Counted from the first letter of the stretch, positions 24,999 to 34,800 are shown. The stretch: DNA of 64,000 nt from JANPCX01 sp031431125 (GCA_031431125.1 JANPCX010000019.1:15540-79539); one strand, 5' to 3'. Notes: a model not told the origin generated them from the sequence alone. Numbers and translations: made by a program.

Positions 24999-25883
24999 AT
25001 GAAAACGTTACTCAGACTAGCAGTTTTGGCAGTCGCAGCATACGGGACATCCGCACAGGCAGACACCCTACAAAAAATCAAGGACAGTGGCGTTGTCAAG
25101 CTCGGCGTTCGCACCGACACCGGCGCACTCTCCTATGCCATTTCAGACGGCAAGTATGGCGGGTTTCACGTCGCCGTTTGTTTGGCTGCGGTAGCTGACC
25201 TGGAGAAACAACTGTCCAAGAAGTTAACCGTTGAATTTATTCCAGTGACCTCGCAAGGTCGTATTCAGAGCGTCATCAGCGGCGCAGTAGACATGGAATG
25301 CGGCGTCACCACCAACAACGCCACACGCCAAAAGGACGTCGCTTTCGCGGTCACCACTTATGTCGAGGAAGTTCGCGTGGTCGTTCGAGCCGATTCGGGC
25401 ATTGCCTCCATCTCGCAACTCAACGGAAAAACCGTTGCAACCACCGCAGGTACGACCTCTATTCCACTGCTCAGAAAGCACGAGCGCGGCAACAACGTTG
25501 ACTTGAAAGAGGTCATTGGCAAGAACGACACCGCCAGTTTCGCCTTGTTGGCGGAGGGAAAAGCTGACGCCTACGTGATGGATGGCCAAATTGTCGCTTC
25601 GTACATTTCCGGGAGCAAAAACCCCGCCATGTTTCGGCTGCTGGACGAAGTATTGTCCGTCGAACCCATTGCAATCATGCTCCGCAAAGACGATGCGCCC
25701 TTCAAAGCCGCGGTGGACGGCACCATCAAGGCGTTGATCAAGTCGGGGGAAATCAACAAGCTCTACAGCACATGGTTCACCTCGCCGATTCCACCCAACC
25801 AGGTCAAGGTGGGTTTGCCGTTGTCCGGCGCCACCAAAAAAGCGTGGGCGGACCCCAACGACAGGCCAGTTGAAACCTACTAG
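24999..25883 (+). CDS. GltI-like periplasmic amino-acid-binding protein
   Basis: Second family 3 binding protein, 294 residues. The signal peptide MKTLLRLAVLAVAAYGTSAQA is followed by DTLQKIKDSGVVKLGVR, then a Cys pair (AVCLAAV, MECGVTTNNATRQK), a hinge with NGKTVATTAGTTSI and a C-terminal DDAPFKAAVDGTI. The start is firm: AAGGAAAG precedes the ATG. It is clearly related to the divergent neighbour and likely binds glutamate, aspartate or a similar polar amino acid. A strong terminator follows, so it is transcribed alone with no transporter genes. It could serve a distant ABC importer or present ligand to a chemoreceptor such as the one at 27303-28901. Confidence 0.87.
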   Translation: MKTLLRLAVLAVAAYGTSAQADTLQKIKDSGVVKLGVRTDTGALSYAISDGKYGGFHVAVCLAAVADLEKQLSKKLTVEFIPVTSQGRIQSVISGAVDMECGVTTNNATRQKDVAFAVTTYVEEVRVVVRADSGIASISQLNGKTVATTAGTTSIPLLRKHERGNNVDLKEVIGKNDTASFALLAEGKADAYVMDGQIVASYISGSKNPAMFRLLDEVLSVEPIAIMLRKDDAPFKAAVDGTIKALIKSGEINKLYSTWFTSPIPPNQVKVGLPLSGATKKAWADPNDRPVETY

Positions 25884-25943
25884 TCGCACCGTTCGGCACA
25901 AGGGCTCATCAACTGGAAACTCAGAAAAACCCAGTGTCAGATT

Positions 25944-25983
25944 CACAACCCTCTCGATGAAATCAGAGGGTTGTGCATTTTTA
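25944..25983 (+). terminator. Rho-independent terminator after the binding-protein gene
   Basis: CACAACCCTCT and AGAGGGTTGTG form an 11 bp stem around CGATGAAATC, followed by CATTTTTA. Confidence 0.85.
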
Positions 25984-26146
25984 GGCCTGATTTCTAGTGA
26001 ATTCGAAGGTTGAATTTGCGGATGATATCGATACGCTTCAACTCCTTTGGGTGTTGTTGGGCAACTCAACAGGCCAGGGCCTATCCACTCGCGGCGCCCC
26101 CGTGATCGCGGCAACATCGATTTTCTTCTTCCTTGGAGAATAGAAA

Positions 26147-27286
26147 ATGAAAAACTTTTGGTTCGTGTCATTGGTACTTGGTGCAACCGCTCTGGCGACA
26201 ACCGCCTGCAGCCCCATCCCCGACACCGTGAAGATAGGCGTGGCACAACCACTGAGTGGCCCTCTGGCCTCACAGGGGAACGACCTGCTGCACGGGGTGC
26301 AAATGGCGGTTGATGAGATCAATGCGCAAGGGCTGCGCATCAAGGGCAAGTTGGTCAAGCTGGAGATCGTTCAAGGAGACGACCAGTCCAACGCCGAAGA
26401 AGGCAAGAAAGTGGCCGAGATGCTGGTCAGCGCAGGTGTGGTGGCCGTGGTTGGCCACCTCAACTCGGGTGTGAGCATTCCCGCCGCACCGATTTACGCC
26501 GCCAAAAACATTCCTCAGTTGGCCATATCAACCAAACCTGACTACACCCAGTTGGGTTTGCCCACCACCTTCCGTATCGTCGGCAACGACAGCATGCAGT
26601 CCAAAGCCTTGGGCTCGTATGCGGCTCAACAGATGGACGGCAAGGTGTTTGCGTTGGTGGACGACGGCACCCCCTTCGGCAAGGGTTTGGCCAGTTTGGC
26701 TGCTGTGGAGCTCAAGAAGTACGGGAAAGTCATTGCGGTGCAGCGTTCCCTTGATGACAAGAGCACGGACTTCACTCAACTGGTGGCCGAACTGAAGTCA
26801 GCAGGCGTCGACACCTACGTGACGACCCAACCCGACTTTCAGGTGGCCGCCTTGTGCGAGCAACTGATGAAGGTTGGGCACACCGACATCCAAATCATCG
26901 GGGCGGACACGCTCAAAACGGACAAGCTGCCGTCGATGAAATGCGGTGTACGCGCGGTTTTTGCCACTTCCCCGATCGTCGAAGCCCGTGAGTTCCGATC
27001 GGCCAAAGAATGGCTACCGAAATTCATCGCCACCTACAAAACGGAACCCATCTACGGCGCGCACTACACCTATGACGCCACCCATGTACTGGTGGCGGCC
27101 ATGAGGCGGGCCGAAACGGTGGATCCAAAGAAACTCACCGAAGAGCTCAAACGCATCGACGCACTGGCACCCGTGACCAACAACATGCGCTTTCGTGCTG
27201 ACGGCGAACAGCACTATCCCGTGGTCAGTGTTTACAAGGTGGTCAAAGGTCGCTGGGAACCCGTGACGCGCGGTGATTCGTGGTGA
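26147..27286 (+). CDS. LivK-like lipoprotein binding protein
   Basis: Solute-binding protein of 379 residues in the branched-chain amino acid/amide family (Leu/Ile/Val-BP type I fold). The N-terminus MKNFWFVSLVLGATALATTAC ends in a lipobox, so it is probably membrane-anchored. The mature part starts DTVKIGVAQPLSGPLASQG and contains GVVAVVGHLNSGVSIPAAPIY, the usual ligand-binding loop. CTTGGAGAATAG provides the ribosome site. The chemoreceptor gene starts only 16 bp after its stop, so the two are cotranscribed. No livHMGF-type genes are present, which points to signalling use or to a transporter encoded elsewhere. Confidence 0.87.
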   Translation: MKNFWFVSLVLGATALATTACSPIPDTVKIGVAQPLSGPLASQGNDLLHGVQMAVDEINAQGLRIKGKLVKLEIVQGDDQSNAEEGKKVAEMLVSAGVVAVVGHLNSGVSIPAAPIYAAKNIPQLAISTKPDYTQLGLPTTFRIVGNDSMQSKALGSYAAQQMDGKVFALVDDGTPFGKGLASLAAVELKKYGKVIAVQRSLDDKSTDFTQLVAELKSAGVDTYVTTQPDFQVAALCEQLMKVGHTDIQIIGADTLKTDKLPSMKCGVRAVFATSPIVEAREFRSAKEWLPKFIATYKTEPIYGAHYTYDATHVLVAAMRRAETVDPKKLTEELKRIDALAPVTNNMRFRADGEQHYPVVSVYKVVKGRWEPVTRGDSW

Positions 27287-27302
27287 CAGGCAGCAATTCC
27301 AC

Positions 27303-28901
27303 ATGACAAATCTTGAGACTTACCTGCAAAACTTCAGCATTCGCTCGCGTTTTTATTGTGTACTGGTCATGGTGTCGTTGTCGCTCTTGGTGCTGGGCGC
27401 TTGGAGTTGGGCTTCGGCCGCCAATGCCAACAAGCACACAGTGCAGCTTTTTGAAACCACCAGCACCACTGCAACCGACATGGCCAACCTGCGAGAGGCC
27501 ATGAGCCGGACACGTCGTTGGGAAACGCAAGCCATGGCCATCGGCGCGAGCGATACCAACAACGTGCAAAAGCTCTTGGAGTTGTGGGACCAAGAACTCA
27601 AAAATGTCAAAACCGCAGGGGACAAAATTGTTGCCAACAACGTGGGCAATGCCGACATCGCCGCTTTGGTGAGCAATCAACACGCGTTGATGGAAACCTA
27701 TGCGGGCATTCTTCGCCCCCTCATCGTGCAGATGCAGGAAGCCAAGATAGACGGACCTGTCGCCATGGCCTTTGCCGGCAAAGCAGAAGACACACACAAG
27801 GCCCTGAACGAAAACACAGAGAAGCTCATAGCCGCGCAACAAACCGAGAGCCTGGCCTCGCGCGACCGCGTGGCAAGTGATGCCACCGCCGCGTCGCTGA
27901 TGCGTTTTGGTTTCATTGCACTGTTGCTGGTGGTTTTTGTGCCCTTGATGTGGTTGACGCTGCAATCCGTCTGCCGACCGCTGGACAGCGCGGTCGCCGT
28001 GGCGCGCCGCATCGCGACGGGCGATTTGAGTCAAACCATCCGCGTCGCCGGAAAAGACGAAACGGCCAATCTGCTGCATGCGCTGGCGGCGATGCAAACC
28101 TCGCTGAGCAAGGTAGTCGGCGAGGTGCGCGATGCAGCCGACTCCATCAAAATCGCCAGCACCGAAGTCAGCAGTGGCAACTTGGATTTGAGCCAACGAA
28201 CCGAACAAACCGCCAGCAATTTGCAGCGCACGTCTTCATCCATGACAGACTTGACCAATGCGGTTCACCAATCCGCGGCAGCGGCCAAGCAAGCCAACTT
28301 GATGGCGACCTCGGCAGCCCAAGCCGCGGCAGAAGGTGGCGCAGTGGTGGCCCAAGTGGTGAGCACCATGAATGACATCAACATCAGCTCGCAAAAGATT
28401 GCCGCCATCATTGCGGTGATCGATGGCATTGCGTTTCAAACCAATATCTTGGCGCTCAATGCGGCGGTAGAAGCAGCGCGGGCTGGCGAACAGGGCCGTG
28501 GGTTTGCCGTGGTGGCCGGGGAGGTACGAGGTCTGGCCAGCAGCTCAGCCGAGGCCGCCAAAGAAATCAAGGCGCTGATTGAAGCCAGCGTCAGCCGTGT
28601 TGAGATAGGTTCAAAACAGGTCGCGGAAGCGGGCAAGACGATGCACAACATCGTCAACTCGGTTCAGATGGTTTCAGACATCATCGGAGAAATCACCGTT
28701 GCCGCGTCGGAACAAAGCGATGGCATTGGACGAATCAATGCGTCTGTCGGGGAACTCGATCAGATGACGCAGCAGAACGCAGCCTTGGTCGAAGAAGCCG
28801 CCGCGGCCGCCGACAGCCTGAAAGAGCAAGCCCAAAAACTGTCCCATGTGGTGGCCACATTTCGTTTGCACGGTGCCCACCTCACCGCCGCGACGCGCTG
28901 A
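27303..28901 (+). CDS. Methyl-accepting chemotaxis protein (4HB type)
   Basis: Transmembrane chemoreceptor of 532 residues. Helix 1 (VLVMVSLSLLVLGAWSWA) and helix 2 (FGFIALLLVVFVPLMWLTL) bracket a periplasmic four-helix-bundle-like domain of about 160 residues; a HAMP domain and the cytoplasmic signalling coiled coil follow, with the hairpin tip FQTNILALNAAVEAARAGEQ and GFAVVAGEVRGLA. There is no C-terminal CheR/CheB-binding pentapeptide; the protein ends in TAATR. I chose ATG 27303, 16 bp after the binding-protein gene. The arrangement suggests that the lipoprotein presents its ligand to this receptor, which is inferred from linkage alone. Confidence 0.9.
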   Translation: MTNLETYLQNFSIRSRFYCVLVMVSLSLLVLGAWSWASAANANKHTVQLFETTSTTATDMANLREAMSRTRRWETQAMAIGASDTNNVQKLLELWDQELKNVKTAGDKIVANNVGNADIAALVSNQHALMETYAGILRPLIVQMQEAKIDGPVAMAFAGKAEDTHKALNENTEKLIAAQQTESLASRDRVASDATAASLMRFGFIALLLVVFVPLMWLTLQSVCRPLDSAVAVARRIATGDLSQTIRVAGKDETANLLHALAAMQTSLSKVVGEVRDAADSIKIASTEVSSGNLDLSQRTEQTASNLQRTSSSMTDLTNAVHQSAAAAKQANLMATSAAQAAAEGGAVVAQVVSTMNDINISSQKIAAIIAVIDGIAFQTNILALNAAVEAARAGEQGRGFAVVAGEVRGLASSSAEAAKEIKALIEASVSRVEIGSKQVAEAGKTMHNIVNSVQMVSDIIGEITVAASEQSDGIGRINASVGELDQMTQQNAALVEEAAAAADSLKEQAQKLSHVVATFRLHGAHLTAATR

Positions 28902-28930
28902 ACGGCCCCTGGCCTACCGCAGCCCGCGAT

Positions 28931-30322
28931 TCACTGCCGCATCAACGCCTCGATCTCATCCGCGTTGACCGGCACGCCACGGGAAATCAACTCGCAACCT
29001 TGCGTGGTGACCACTGCGTCATCCTCAATGCGTATGCCGATATTCCAATAGCACTCGGGCACACCGGGCGCTGGACGAACATAGAGGCCAGGCTCAATCG
29101 TGAGCACCATGCCAGGTTGCAGTACACGTGAGGGTGGGACGCGCTCTTTACCGTTGGTAGCGGAATCGACGAACGAGTCGCCCACAGCCTCGCTGCGCTC
29201 GACATAGTCACCCACATCGTGCACGTCGCGGCCCAACCAGTGGCCTGTGCCGTGCATATAGAACTGACGGTAGGCCTGGGATGCAATCACATCGTCGAGT
29301 GAACCCACCTGGTTGGCATCCAATAATTTGAAATCCAGCATGCCCTGGGCCAACACACGCACGGCTGCATGGTGGGCGTCTTTTTGGCGGGCGCCGGGTC
29401 GGGTCGCCGCGACAGCAGCTTCTTGGGCTGCCTGGACCACGGCGTAAAGATCACGCTGCGGTGCGCTGAACACGCCGCTCGCAGGGAAGGTGCGCGTCAC
29501 GTCGCTGGCATACCCTTGCACTTCGCAGCCGGCGTCAATCAAACACAAATCCCCAGCCCGCAGTGGCGCATCGGCCGCCGCGTAGTGCAGCACACAGGCA
29601 TTGGCGCCAGCCGCCACGATGGAGGTGTAGGCCGGGCCGCTGCTGCCGTGGCGACGAAATTCGTGCAGCAACTCGGCTTCAATTTCGTACTCCCGGACCT
29701 CACCCGAGCCGGCGCGCAAACGTTCGGCGCAGAAACGCATGGCACGCGCGTGGGCAGCCGCCGAAATTTGCGCGGCGCGGCGCATGTGGGCCAGTTCGCT
29801 GTCGTCTTTGAATAAACGCATTTCGGCCAGCACGGGAGACAAATCGCGCTGCACTGCCGGGCACACCACACCGCTGCGCACCTTGGCCCGCAATTGCGCC
29901 AGCCAGGTTTCCAGGCGCAAAGGCAGCGCGGGGTGCAAGCCAAGACTCATCCAGACGGCCGGTTGCGTGGCGAGTTGTGCAAGCATCCATTCATCCAGGT
30001 AGGCCAGTGGGTGAGCTTCTTGAACGCCCAAGGCTTGCACTGCCGCTTGAGGCCCGAGACGAAAGCCGTCCCACAGCTCGCGCTCAAGGTCTTTGGGCTG
30101 ACAAAACAAGGTGCTGTGGCCATCGGCCCGCAGCACCAACCATGCACCCGGTTCAGCAAAACCAGTCAGGTAGTGAAAGTGGCTGTCGAATCGGTAGGAG
30201 TGGTCTACATCGCCGTTGCGCAGTTGCTCGGGCGCTGTCGGAATCATTGCGATACCGCCGCCTGCCGCTTGCATGTGCTGGGCCAGCGCGGCGCGGCGGC
30301 GTGAGAAAACGTCAATGTCCAT
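28931..30322 (-). CDS. pepP: Xaa-Pro aminopeptidase (aminopeptidase P)
   Basis: Cytoplasmic dimetal peptidase of 463 residues that removes N-terminal residues before proline (E. coli PepP has 441). The C-terminal pita-bread domain has the five metal ligands: two Asp in LIDAGCEVQGYASDVTRTFP, His in FYMHGTGHWLGRDVHDVG, Glu in TIEPGLY and Glu in IRIEDDAVV. The N-terminal domain shows HYLTGFAEPGAWLVLR. I chose ATG 30322, where family similarity begins; the frame runs on to 30424 upstream. It follows murU by 41 bp on the same strand, so speD, murU and pepP form one transcription unit. It is convergent with the chemoreceptor gene. Confidence 0.92.
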   Translation of the reverse strand: MDIDVFSRRRAALAQHMQAAGGGIAMIPTAPEQLRNGDVDHSYRFDSHFHYLTGFAEPGAWLVLRADGHSTLFCQPKDLERELWDGFRLGPQAAVQALGVQEAHPLAYLDEWMLAQLATQPAVWMSLGLHPALPLRLETWLAQLRAKVRSGVVCPAVQRDLSPVLAEMRLFKDDSELAHMRRAAQISAAAHARAMRFCAERLRAGSGEVREYEIEAELLHEFRRHGSSGPAYTSIVAAGANACVLHYAAADAPLRAGDLCLIDAGCEVQGYASDVTRTFPASGVFSAPQRDLYAVVQAAQEAAVAATRPGARQKDAHHAAVRVLAQGMLDFKLLDANQVGSLDDVIASQAYRQFYMHGTGHWLGRDVHDVGDYVERSEAVGDSFVDSATNGKERVPPSRVLQPGMVLTIEPGLYVRPAPGVPECYWNIGIRIEDDAVVTTQGCELISRGVPVNADEIEALMRQ

Positions 30323-30363
30323 AGCGGGCACTATATCGGCGGCGGCGCGTTTTGAAGTCCCTC

Positions 30364-31089
30364 TCAAGTCGGAGCCGTCGAATTCAGTGCATGGAGCTGT
30401 TCGGGCGTGCCGACGTTCTCCCACCGACTGCGGTACAACTCGGCGCTGATGCGCTGACGCCTCATGCCTTCAAACAGCAAGGGTCCGAGCGCAGCCACTG
30501 TGCCCACGGGAATGTCAGCGCACAGCGCGGCACGGCACAAAGCCAAGTTCGCATAGGTGTGGCGCAGACCATCGGCACCAGGCGCATCGGCCAGCCCCCA
30601 GCCTTGCGCGGAGAGACCGAAATCACCTCGCGGGTGGTAGGGCGGGTTGGGCACCAGCCACAAATGGGCCCAGCGTGCGGTGGGCCCGGCTTCTTGTGAG
30701 AAACGCTTCAACAAAGCGGGATCAAAAACAAAGGCTGGTGCATAGATGTCGCCAGAGACCAGCCAGAAGGCGTCGCTGCTGTCGTCGACCAGCAGGGGCA
30801 ATGCCTTGGCAATGCCGCCTGCTGTTTCCAGTGCGCCGCCGTGGTCGCGGCCTTCCATGGAATAGTGGATGCGCAGGCCAAACCGGGAGCCATCGCCCAA
30901 GGCTGCGGGAATTTGCTCTTCCAGCCAGGCGGTGTTGATCACCACATCCCGCACCCCACCCCGAGCCAACGCTTCCAGGTGCCACACGATGAGGGGTTTG
31001 CCATGCACCGGCAGCAACGGCTTGGGCGTGTGGTCGGTCAAGGGACGCATGCGCTGGCCTCGGCCAGCCGCCAGAATCAAGGCCTTCAT
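30364..31089 (-). CDS. murU: MurU-type nucleotidyltransferase
   Basis: Protein of 241 residues of the sugar-phosphate nucleotidyltransferase family. The N-terminal signature MKALILAAGRGQRMRPLT and HTPKPLLPVHGKPLI fits N-acetylmuramate alpha-1-phosphate uridylyltransferase (MurU) of the cell-wall recycling route, which makes UDP-MurNAc. The metal-binding Asp is in LVSGDIYAP and the C-terminus has RWENVGTPEQL. The ATG overlaps the speD stop (ATGA), so translation is coupled. Other sugar nucleotidyltransferases look similar. The AmgK kinase that normally partners MurU is not in the window, which lowers certainty of the exact substrate. Confidence 0.8.
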   Translation of the reverse strand: MKALILAAGRGQRMRPLTDHTPKPLLPVHGKPLIVWHLEALARGGVRDVVINTAWLEEQIPAALGDGSRFGLRIHYSMEGRDHGGALETAGGIAKALPLLVDDSSDAFWLVSGDIYAPAFVFDPALLKRFSQEAGPTARWAHLWLVPNPPYHPRGDFGLSAQGWGLADAPGADGLRHTYANLALCRAALCADIPVGTVAALGPLLFEGMRRQRISAELYRSRWENVGTPEQLHALNSTAPT

Positions 31090-31502
31090 GCGGCGCGCTC
31101 CAATTTGTTCTCAAGTAGGCCCCGCTGCAAAACATGGCGCTCCACTTGTTTCGGTCCGAAGGCCGAGATCAATTCATTCAACACCTGGTGGGCCAAGTCG
31201 CTGTTGTCGGTACCGATGTTGCAGACATAAACATCCAGCGTCACCGCCGACAACTCAGGCCAGGTGTGCACCGCGAGATGGGACTCCGCCAGCAGTACAA
31301 CCCCGGTCACCCCCCCCTGCGGTAAACCTGGCGCCTGAAACACGGGCGATGGACCGAAGCGGTGAAACAACTCGCCCACGGCCTGCAAGCCCGCGCGTTG
31401 GACCGCAGCCAAACACAGAACGCGCAAGGCCTCGGGCTGCGTCATGGCGGGCAGTGGGGTATTGCAGCCGTGCAAGTCGGCGGTGAGGTGTAGGCCATTC
31501 AT
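31086..31502 (-). CDS. speD: S-adenosylmethionine decarboxylase proenzyme (SpeD/SpeH type)
   Basis: Small prokaryotic AdoMet decarboxylase of 138 residues; it makes the aminopropyl donor for spermidine. The start MNGLHLTADLHGC matches the family's N-terminus, and LAESHLAVHTWPE holds the self-cleavage site between Glu and Ser, where Ser becomes the pyruvoyl cofactor; the catalytic Cys lies in VYVCNIG. The length is that of the short bacterial/archaeal class. Translationally coupled to murU. It is divergent from tkt with 131 bp between. No spermidine synthase gene is present here. Confidence 0.88.
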   Translation of the reverse strand: MNGLHLTADLHGCNTPLPAMTQPEALRVLCLAAVQRAGLQAVGELFHRFGPSPVFQAPGLPQGGVTGVVLLAESHLAVHTWPELSAVTLDVYVCNIGTDNSDLAHQVLNELISAFGPKQVERHVLQRGLLENKLERAA

Positions 31503-31633
31503 GGGCTTTGATTATCCAGGCCACAGGGCACCACCCGCCGTTGGAACCCCTCGTTAGCAGCCTGTAACCGCCAGCCCCGTAAAATGGCCGGTTCCCCCCC
31601 CCGCCCAGCCCCCACCACCTGCACGGAACCTAC

Positions 31634-33670
31634 ATGGCCGAGACCACCGCCTCTACCCCACCAGCATCACCGGCCCTGATGGCCAACGCGATTCGTGCCT
31701 TGGCCATGGACGCGGTGCAACAAGCCAACTCCGGTCACCCCGGCGCCCCCATGGGCATGGCCGACATCGCCGTCGCGCTGTGGAGCCGCCACCTCAAACA
31801 CAACCCGGCCAACCCGCACTGGGCGGACCGCGACCGTTTTGTGCTCTCCAACGGCCACGGCTCCATGCTGATTTACGCATTGCTGCATCTGACGGGCTAC
31901 GACCTACCGATTGAAGAGCTGCGCAACTTCCGCCAGATGCACAGCAAGACGCCAGGTCACCCCGAAGCGGGCATCACTCCCGGCGTGGAAACCACCACAG
32001 GCCCGCTGGGCCAAGGCATCACCAACGCGGTGGGCCTGGCACTGGCCGAGAAGCTGCTGGCCCAGGAGTTCAACCGCCCTGGACATGCGGTGGTGGACCA
32101 CCACACTTATGTCTTCCTGGGCGATGGTTGCCTGATGGAAGGCATCAGCCACGAGGCCTGCGCTTTGGCCGGTGCGTGGAAACTGAACAAACTGATCGCG
32201 CTGTACGACGACAACGGCATCAGCATTGATGGCCAAGTCGCGCCTTGGTTCATTGACGACACCCCAAAACGGTTTGAAGCTTATGGCTGGAAAGTGATCC
32301 GTGGGGTCGATGGCCATGATGCGGATGCTGTCGATGCCGCCATCGCCAAAGCCAAAGGCTCGAACAAACCCACATTGATCGCCTGTAAAACTGCCATCGG
32401 CAAGGGCTCACCCAACCGCGCTGGCACGGCCAAAGCCCACGGTGAAGCGCTGGGCGCAGAAGAAATCAAACTGACGCGCGAAGCGCTGGGTTGGTCGTTT
32501 GAACCCTTCGTGATTCCTGATGATGTGTACCAGGCCTGGGACGCCCGCCATACCGGTTTGGCTGCGGAGTCCCAGTGGGTCGATGCCTTTGAAGCCTATT
32601 CCAAAGCCCACCCCGAGTTGGCAGTGGAGTTCATTCGCCGCGTTGAAGGCCAGCTTCCGAAAAACTTCGCCCAAGTCGCTGTGGACGCCGCCGTTGCCGC
32701 CCACACCAAAGGCGAAACCGTGGCCAGCCGCAAGGCCAGCCAAATCGCCCTGGAAGCCTTCACCAAAGCCTTGCCCGAGTTGCTCGGTGGTTCGGCCGAC
32801 TTGACGGGCTCCAACCTCACCAACACCAGCAGCACACCCGCCCTGCGTTTTGGCGCTGACGGCACCTCCAACGGCGGTCGTCACATTAACTACGGCGTGC
32901 GCGAATTCGGCATGGCCGCCATCATGAATGGCGTCGCCCTGCACGGTGGCTACATCCCCTACGGCGGCACCTTCCTGACCTTCAGCGATTACAGCCGCAA
33001 CGCCATCCGCATGGCAGCGCTGATGAAATTGCGCGTGATTCACGTCTTCACCCACGACAGCATTGGCCTCGGTGAAGACGGCCCCACGCACCAGTCGATT
33101 GAACACGCGGCCAGTTTGCGCCTGATTCCTAATCTGGATGTTTGGCGTCCCGGTGACACCGCTGAAACCGCAGTGGCTTGGGCCAAAGCGATTGAAACCA
33201 AAGACCGTCCCACGGCCCTGTTGCTGAGCCGCCAGAACATTGCTTACGCGCCCAAGAGCGGTCTGGACGACATCGCCAAGGGCGCTTATGTGTTGGCTGA
33301 ACCGAGCGAAGTCGGTCTGAAGAAAAAGGCCCAGGCCATCATCATCGCCACCGGCTCAGAAGTGCAGCTCGCCCTGCATGCGCAGGCCCTGCTCGCCAAA
33401 GAAAAAATCGCCGTGCGTGTGGTGTCCATGCCCAGCACCACGGTGTTTGACCGCCAAGACACGGCCTACAAAAAAGCTGTTCTGCCCGCAGGCCTGCCGC
33501 GCATCGCCGTGGAGATGGGTGTGAGCGACGGCTGGTGGAAATACGGCTGCGCCGCCGTGGTGGGCATCGACACCTATGGCGAGTCGGCGCCGGCGCCGGT
33601 TTTGTTCAAACATTTTGGCTTCACGCCCGACAACGTGGCCGCCACGGTTGTCAAGGTGTTGAACCAATGA
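31634..33670 (+). CDS. tkt: Transketolase
   Basis: Thiamine diphosphate enzyme of 678 residues that moves two-carbon units between sugar phosphates in the pentose phosphate or Calvin pathway. Family marks are QQANSGHPGAPMGMADIA, the ThDP/Mg segment GDGCLMEGISHEA with the following DDNGISIDG, HDSIGLGEDGPTHQ with the catalytic His region, and FGFTPDNVAATV at the end. Length is normal. The ATG at 31634 follows a cytosine-rich leader without a strong ribosome site. gap follows 131 bp downstream on the same strand, a common arrangement in Burkholderiales central carbon metabolism. Confidence 0.96.
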   Translation: MAETTASTPPASPALMANAIRALAMDAVQQANSGHPGAPMGMADIAVALWSRHLKHNPANPHWADRDRFVLSNGHGSMLIYALLHLTGYDLPIEELRNFRQMHSKTPGHPEAGITPGVETTTGPLGQGITNAVGLALAEKLLAQEFNRPGHAVVDHHTYVFLGDGCLMEGISHEACALAGAWKLNKLIALYDDNGISIDGQVAPWFIDDTPKRFEAYGWKVIRGVDGHDADAVDAAIAKAKGSNKPTLIACKTAIGKGSPNRAGTAKAHGEALGAEEIKLTREALGWSFEPFVIPDDVYQAWDARHTGLAAESQWVDAFEAYSKAHPELAVEFIRRVEGQLPKNFAQVAVDAAVAAHTKGETVASRKASQIALEAFTKALPELLGGSADLTGSNLTNTSSTPALRFGADGTSNGGRHINYGVREFGMAAIMNGVALHGGYIPYGGTFLTFSDYSRNAIRMAALMKLRVIHVFTHDSIGLGEDGPTHQSIEHAASLRLIPNLDVWRPGDTAETAVAWAKAIETKDRPTALLLSRQNIAYAPKSGLDDIAKGAYVLAEPSEVGLKKKAQAIIIATGSEVQLALHAQALLAKEKIAVRVVSMPSTTVFDRQDTAYKKAVLPAGLPRIAVEMGVSDGWWKYGCAAVVGIDTYGESAPAPVLFKHFGFTPDNVAATVVKVLNQ

Positions 33671-33801
33671 AACTCGGCCACGTTGCGGCGCAGGGTGGCA
33701 TTTGCCGCAGGCATGTCAGCCGAAGCCAGGACGTGGCTGACACGGTGCGCGTCGCTCTGTCTCGTTGAATCTGTTCATTTTTTCATTTCAGGAGAAATCT
33801 C

Positions 33802-34800
33802 ATGACCATCAAAATCGGTATCAACGGCTTCGGCCGCATCGGGCGCATGGTGTTCCGTGCCGCCATTCAAAACTTCAAGAACATTGAAGTCGTCGGCATC
33901 AACGACTTGTTAGAGCCCGACTACCTGGCTTACATGCTGCAGTACGACAGCGTGCATGGCCGCTTCAAAGGCGAGGTTTCGGTCGAGGGCAACACCTTGG
34001 TCGTCAACGGCAAAAAAATTCGCCTGACCGCAGTGAAGGACCCGTCCGAGCTGAAGTGGGGTGAAGTCGGCGCCGACATCGTGGTCGAGTCCACTGGCCT
34101 TTTCCTCACCAAAGACACCGCGGAAAAACACCTGGCTGCAGGCGCGAAAAAAGTCATCTTGTCTGCCCCCAGCAAGGACGACACACCCATGTTCGTGTTT
34201 GGCGTGAACGACAAAACCTATGCTGGCCAAGCCATCATCAGCAACGCCAGCTGCACCACCAACTGCTTGGCCCCGGTGGCCAAGGTGCTGAACGACACCT
34301 GGGGCATCAAGCGCGGCCTGATGACCACGGTGCACGCAGCCACCGCCACGCAAAAGACCGTGGACGGTCCCAGCAACAAAGACTGGCGCGGTGGACGCGG
34401 CATTCTGGAAAACATCATCCCCAGCAGCACCGGCGCAGCCAAAGCCGTGGGCGTGGTGATTCCTGAGTTGAACAAAAAACTCACCGGCATGGCCTTCCGT
34501 GTGCCGACCTCGGATGTGTCTGTTGTGGACTTGACTGTGGAGCTGAACAAGGAAGCCAGCTACGCAGAAATTTGCGCCGCCATGAAAGCTGCGTCACAAG
34601 GCGCCATGAAGGGCGTGCTGGGTTACACCGAAGACAAAGTAGTAGCCACCGACTTCCGCGGTGAAGTCTGCACCTCGGTATTTGATGCTGAAGCCGGCAT
34701 CGCCCTGGACAGCACCTTTGTGAAAGTGGTGTCTTGGTATGACAACGAGTGGGGTTATTCGAACAAGGTGCTGGAGATGGTGCAAGTCATCGCCAAGTAA
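33802..34800 (+). CDS. gap: Glyceraldehyde-3-phosphate dehydrogenase
   Basis: Type I GAPDH of 332 residues. The N-terminus MTIKIGINGFGRIGRMVFRA binds NAD, the active-site Cys is in SNASCTTNCLAPVAKV, and the C-terminus has WYDNEWGYSNKVL. CAGGAGAAATCTC gives a strong ribosome site at the chosen ATG. It sits directly after tkt and ends in a strong terminator, so tkt-gap is probably a unit, or gap has its own promoter in the 131 bp gap. The protein is standard and complete. Confidence 0.97.
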   Translation: MTIKIGINGFGRIGRMVFRAAIQNFKNIEVVGINDLLEPDYLAYMLQYDSVHGRFKGEVSVEGNTLVVNGKKIRLTAVKDPSELKWGEVGADIVVESTGLFLTKDTAEKHLAAGAKKVILSAPSKDDTPMFVFGVNDKTYAGQAIISNASCTTNCLAPVAKVLNDTWGIKRGLMTTVHAATATQKTVDGPSNKDWRGGRGILENIIPSSTGAAKAVGVVIPELNKKLTGMAFRVPTSDVSVVDLTVELNKEASYAEICAAMKAASQGAMKGVLGYTEDKVVATDFRGEVCTSVFDAEAGIALDSTFVKVVSWYDNEWGYSNKVLEMVQVIAK

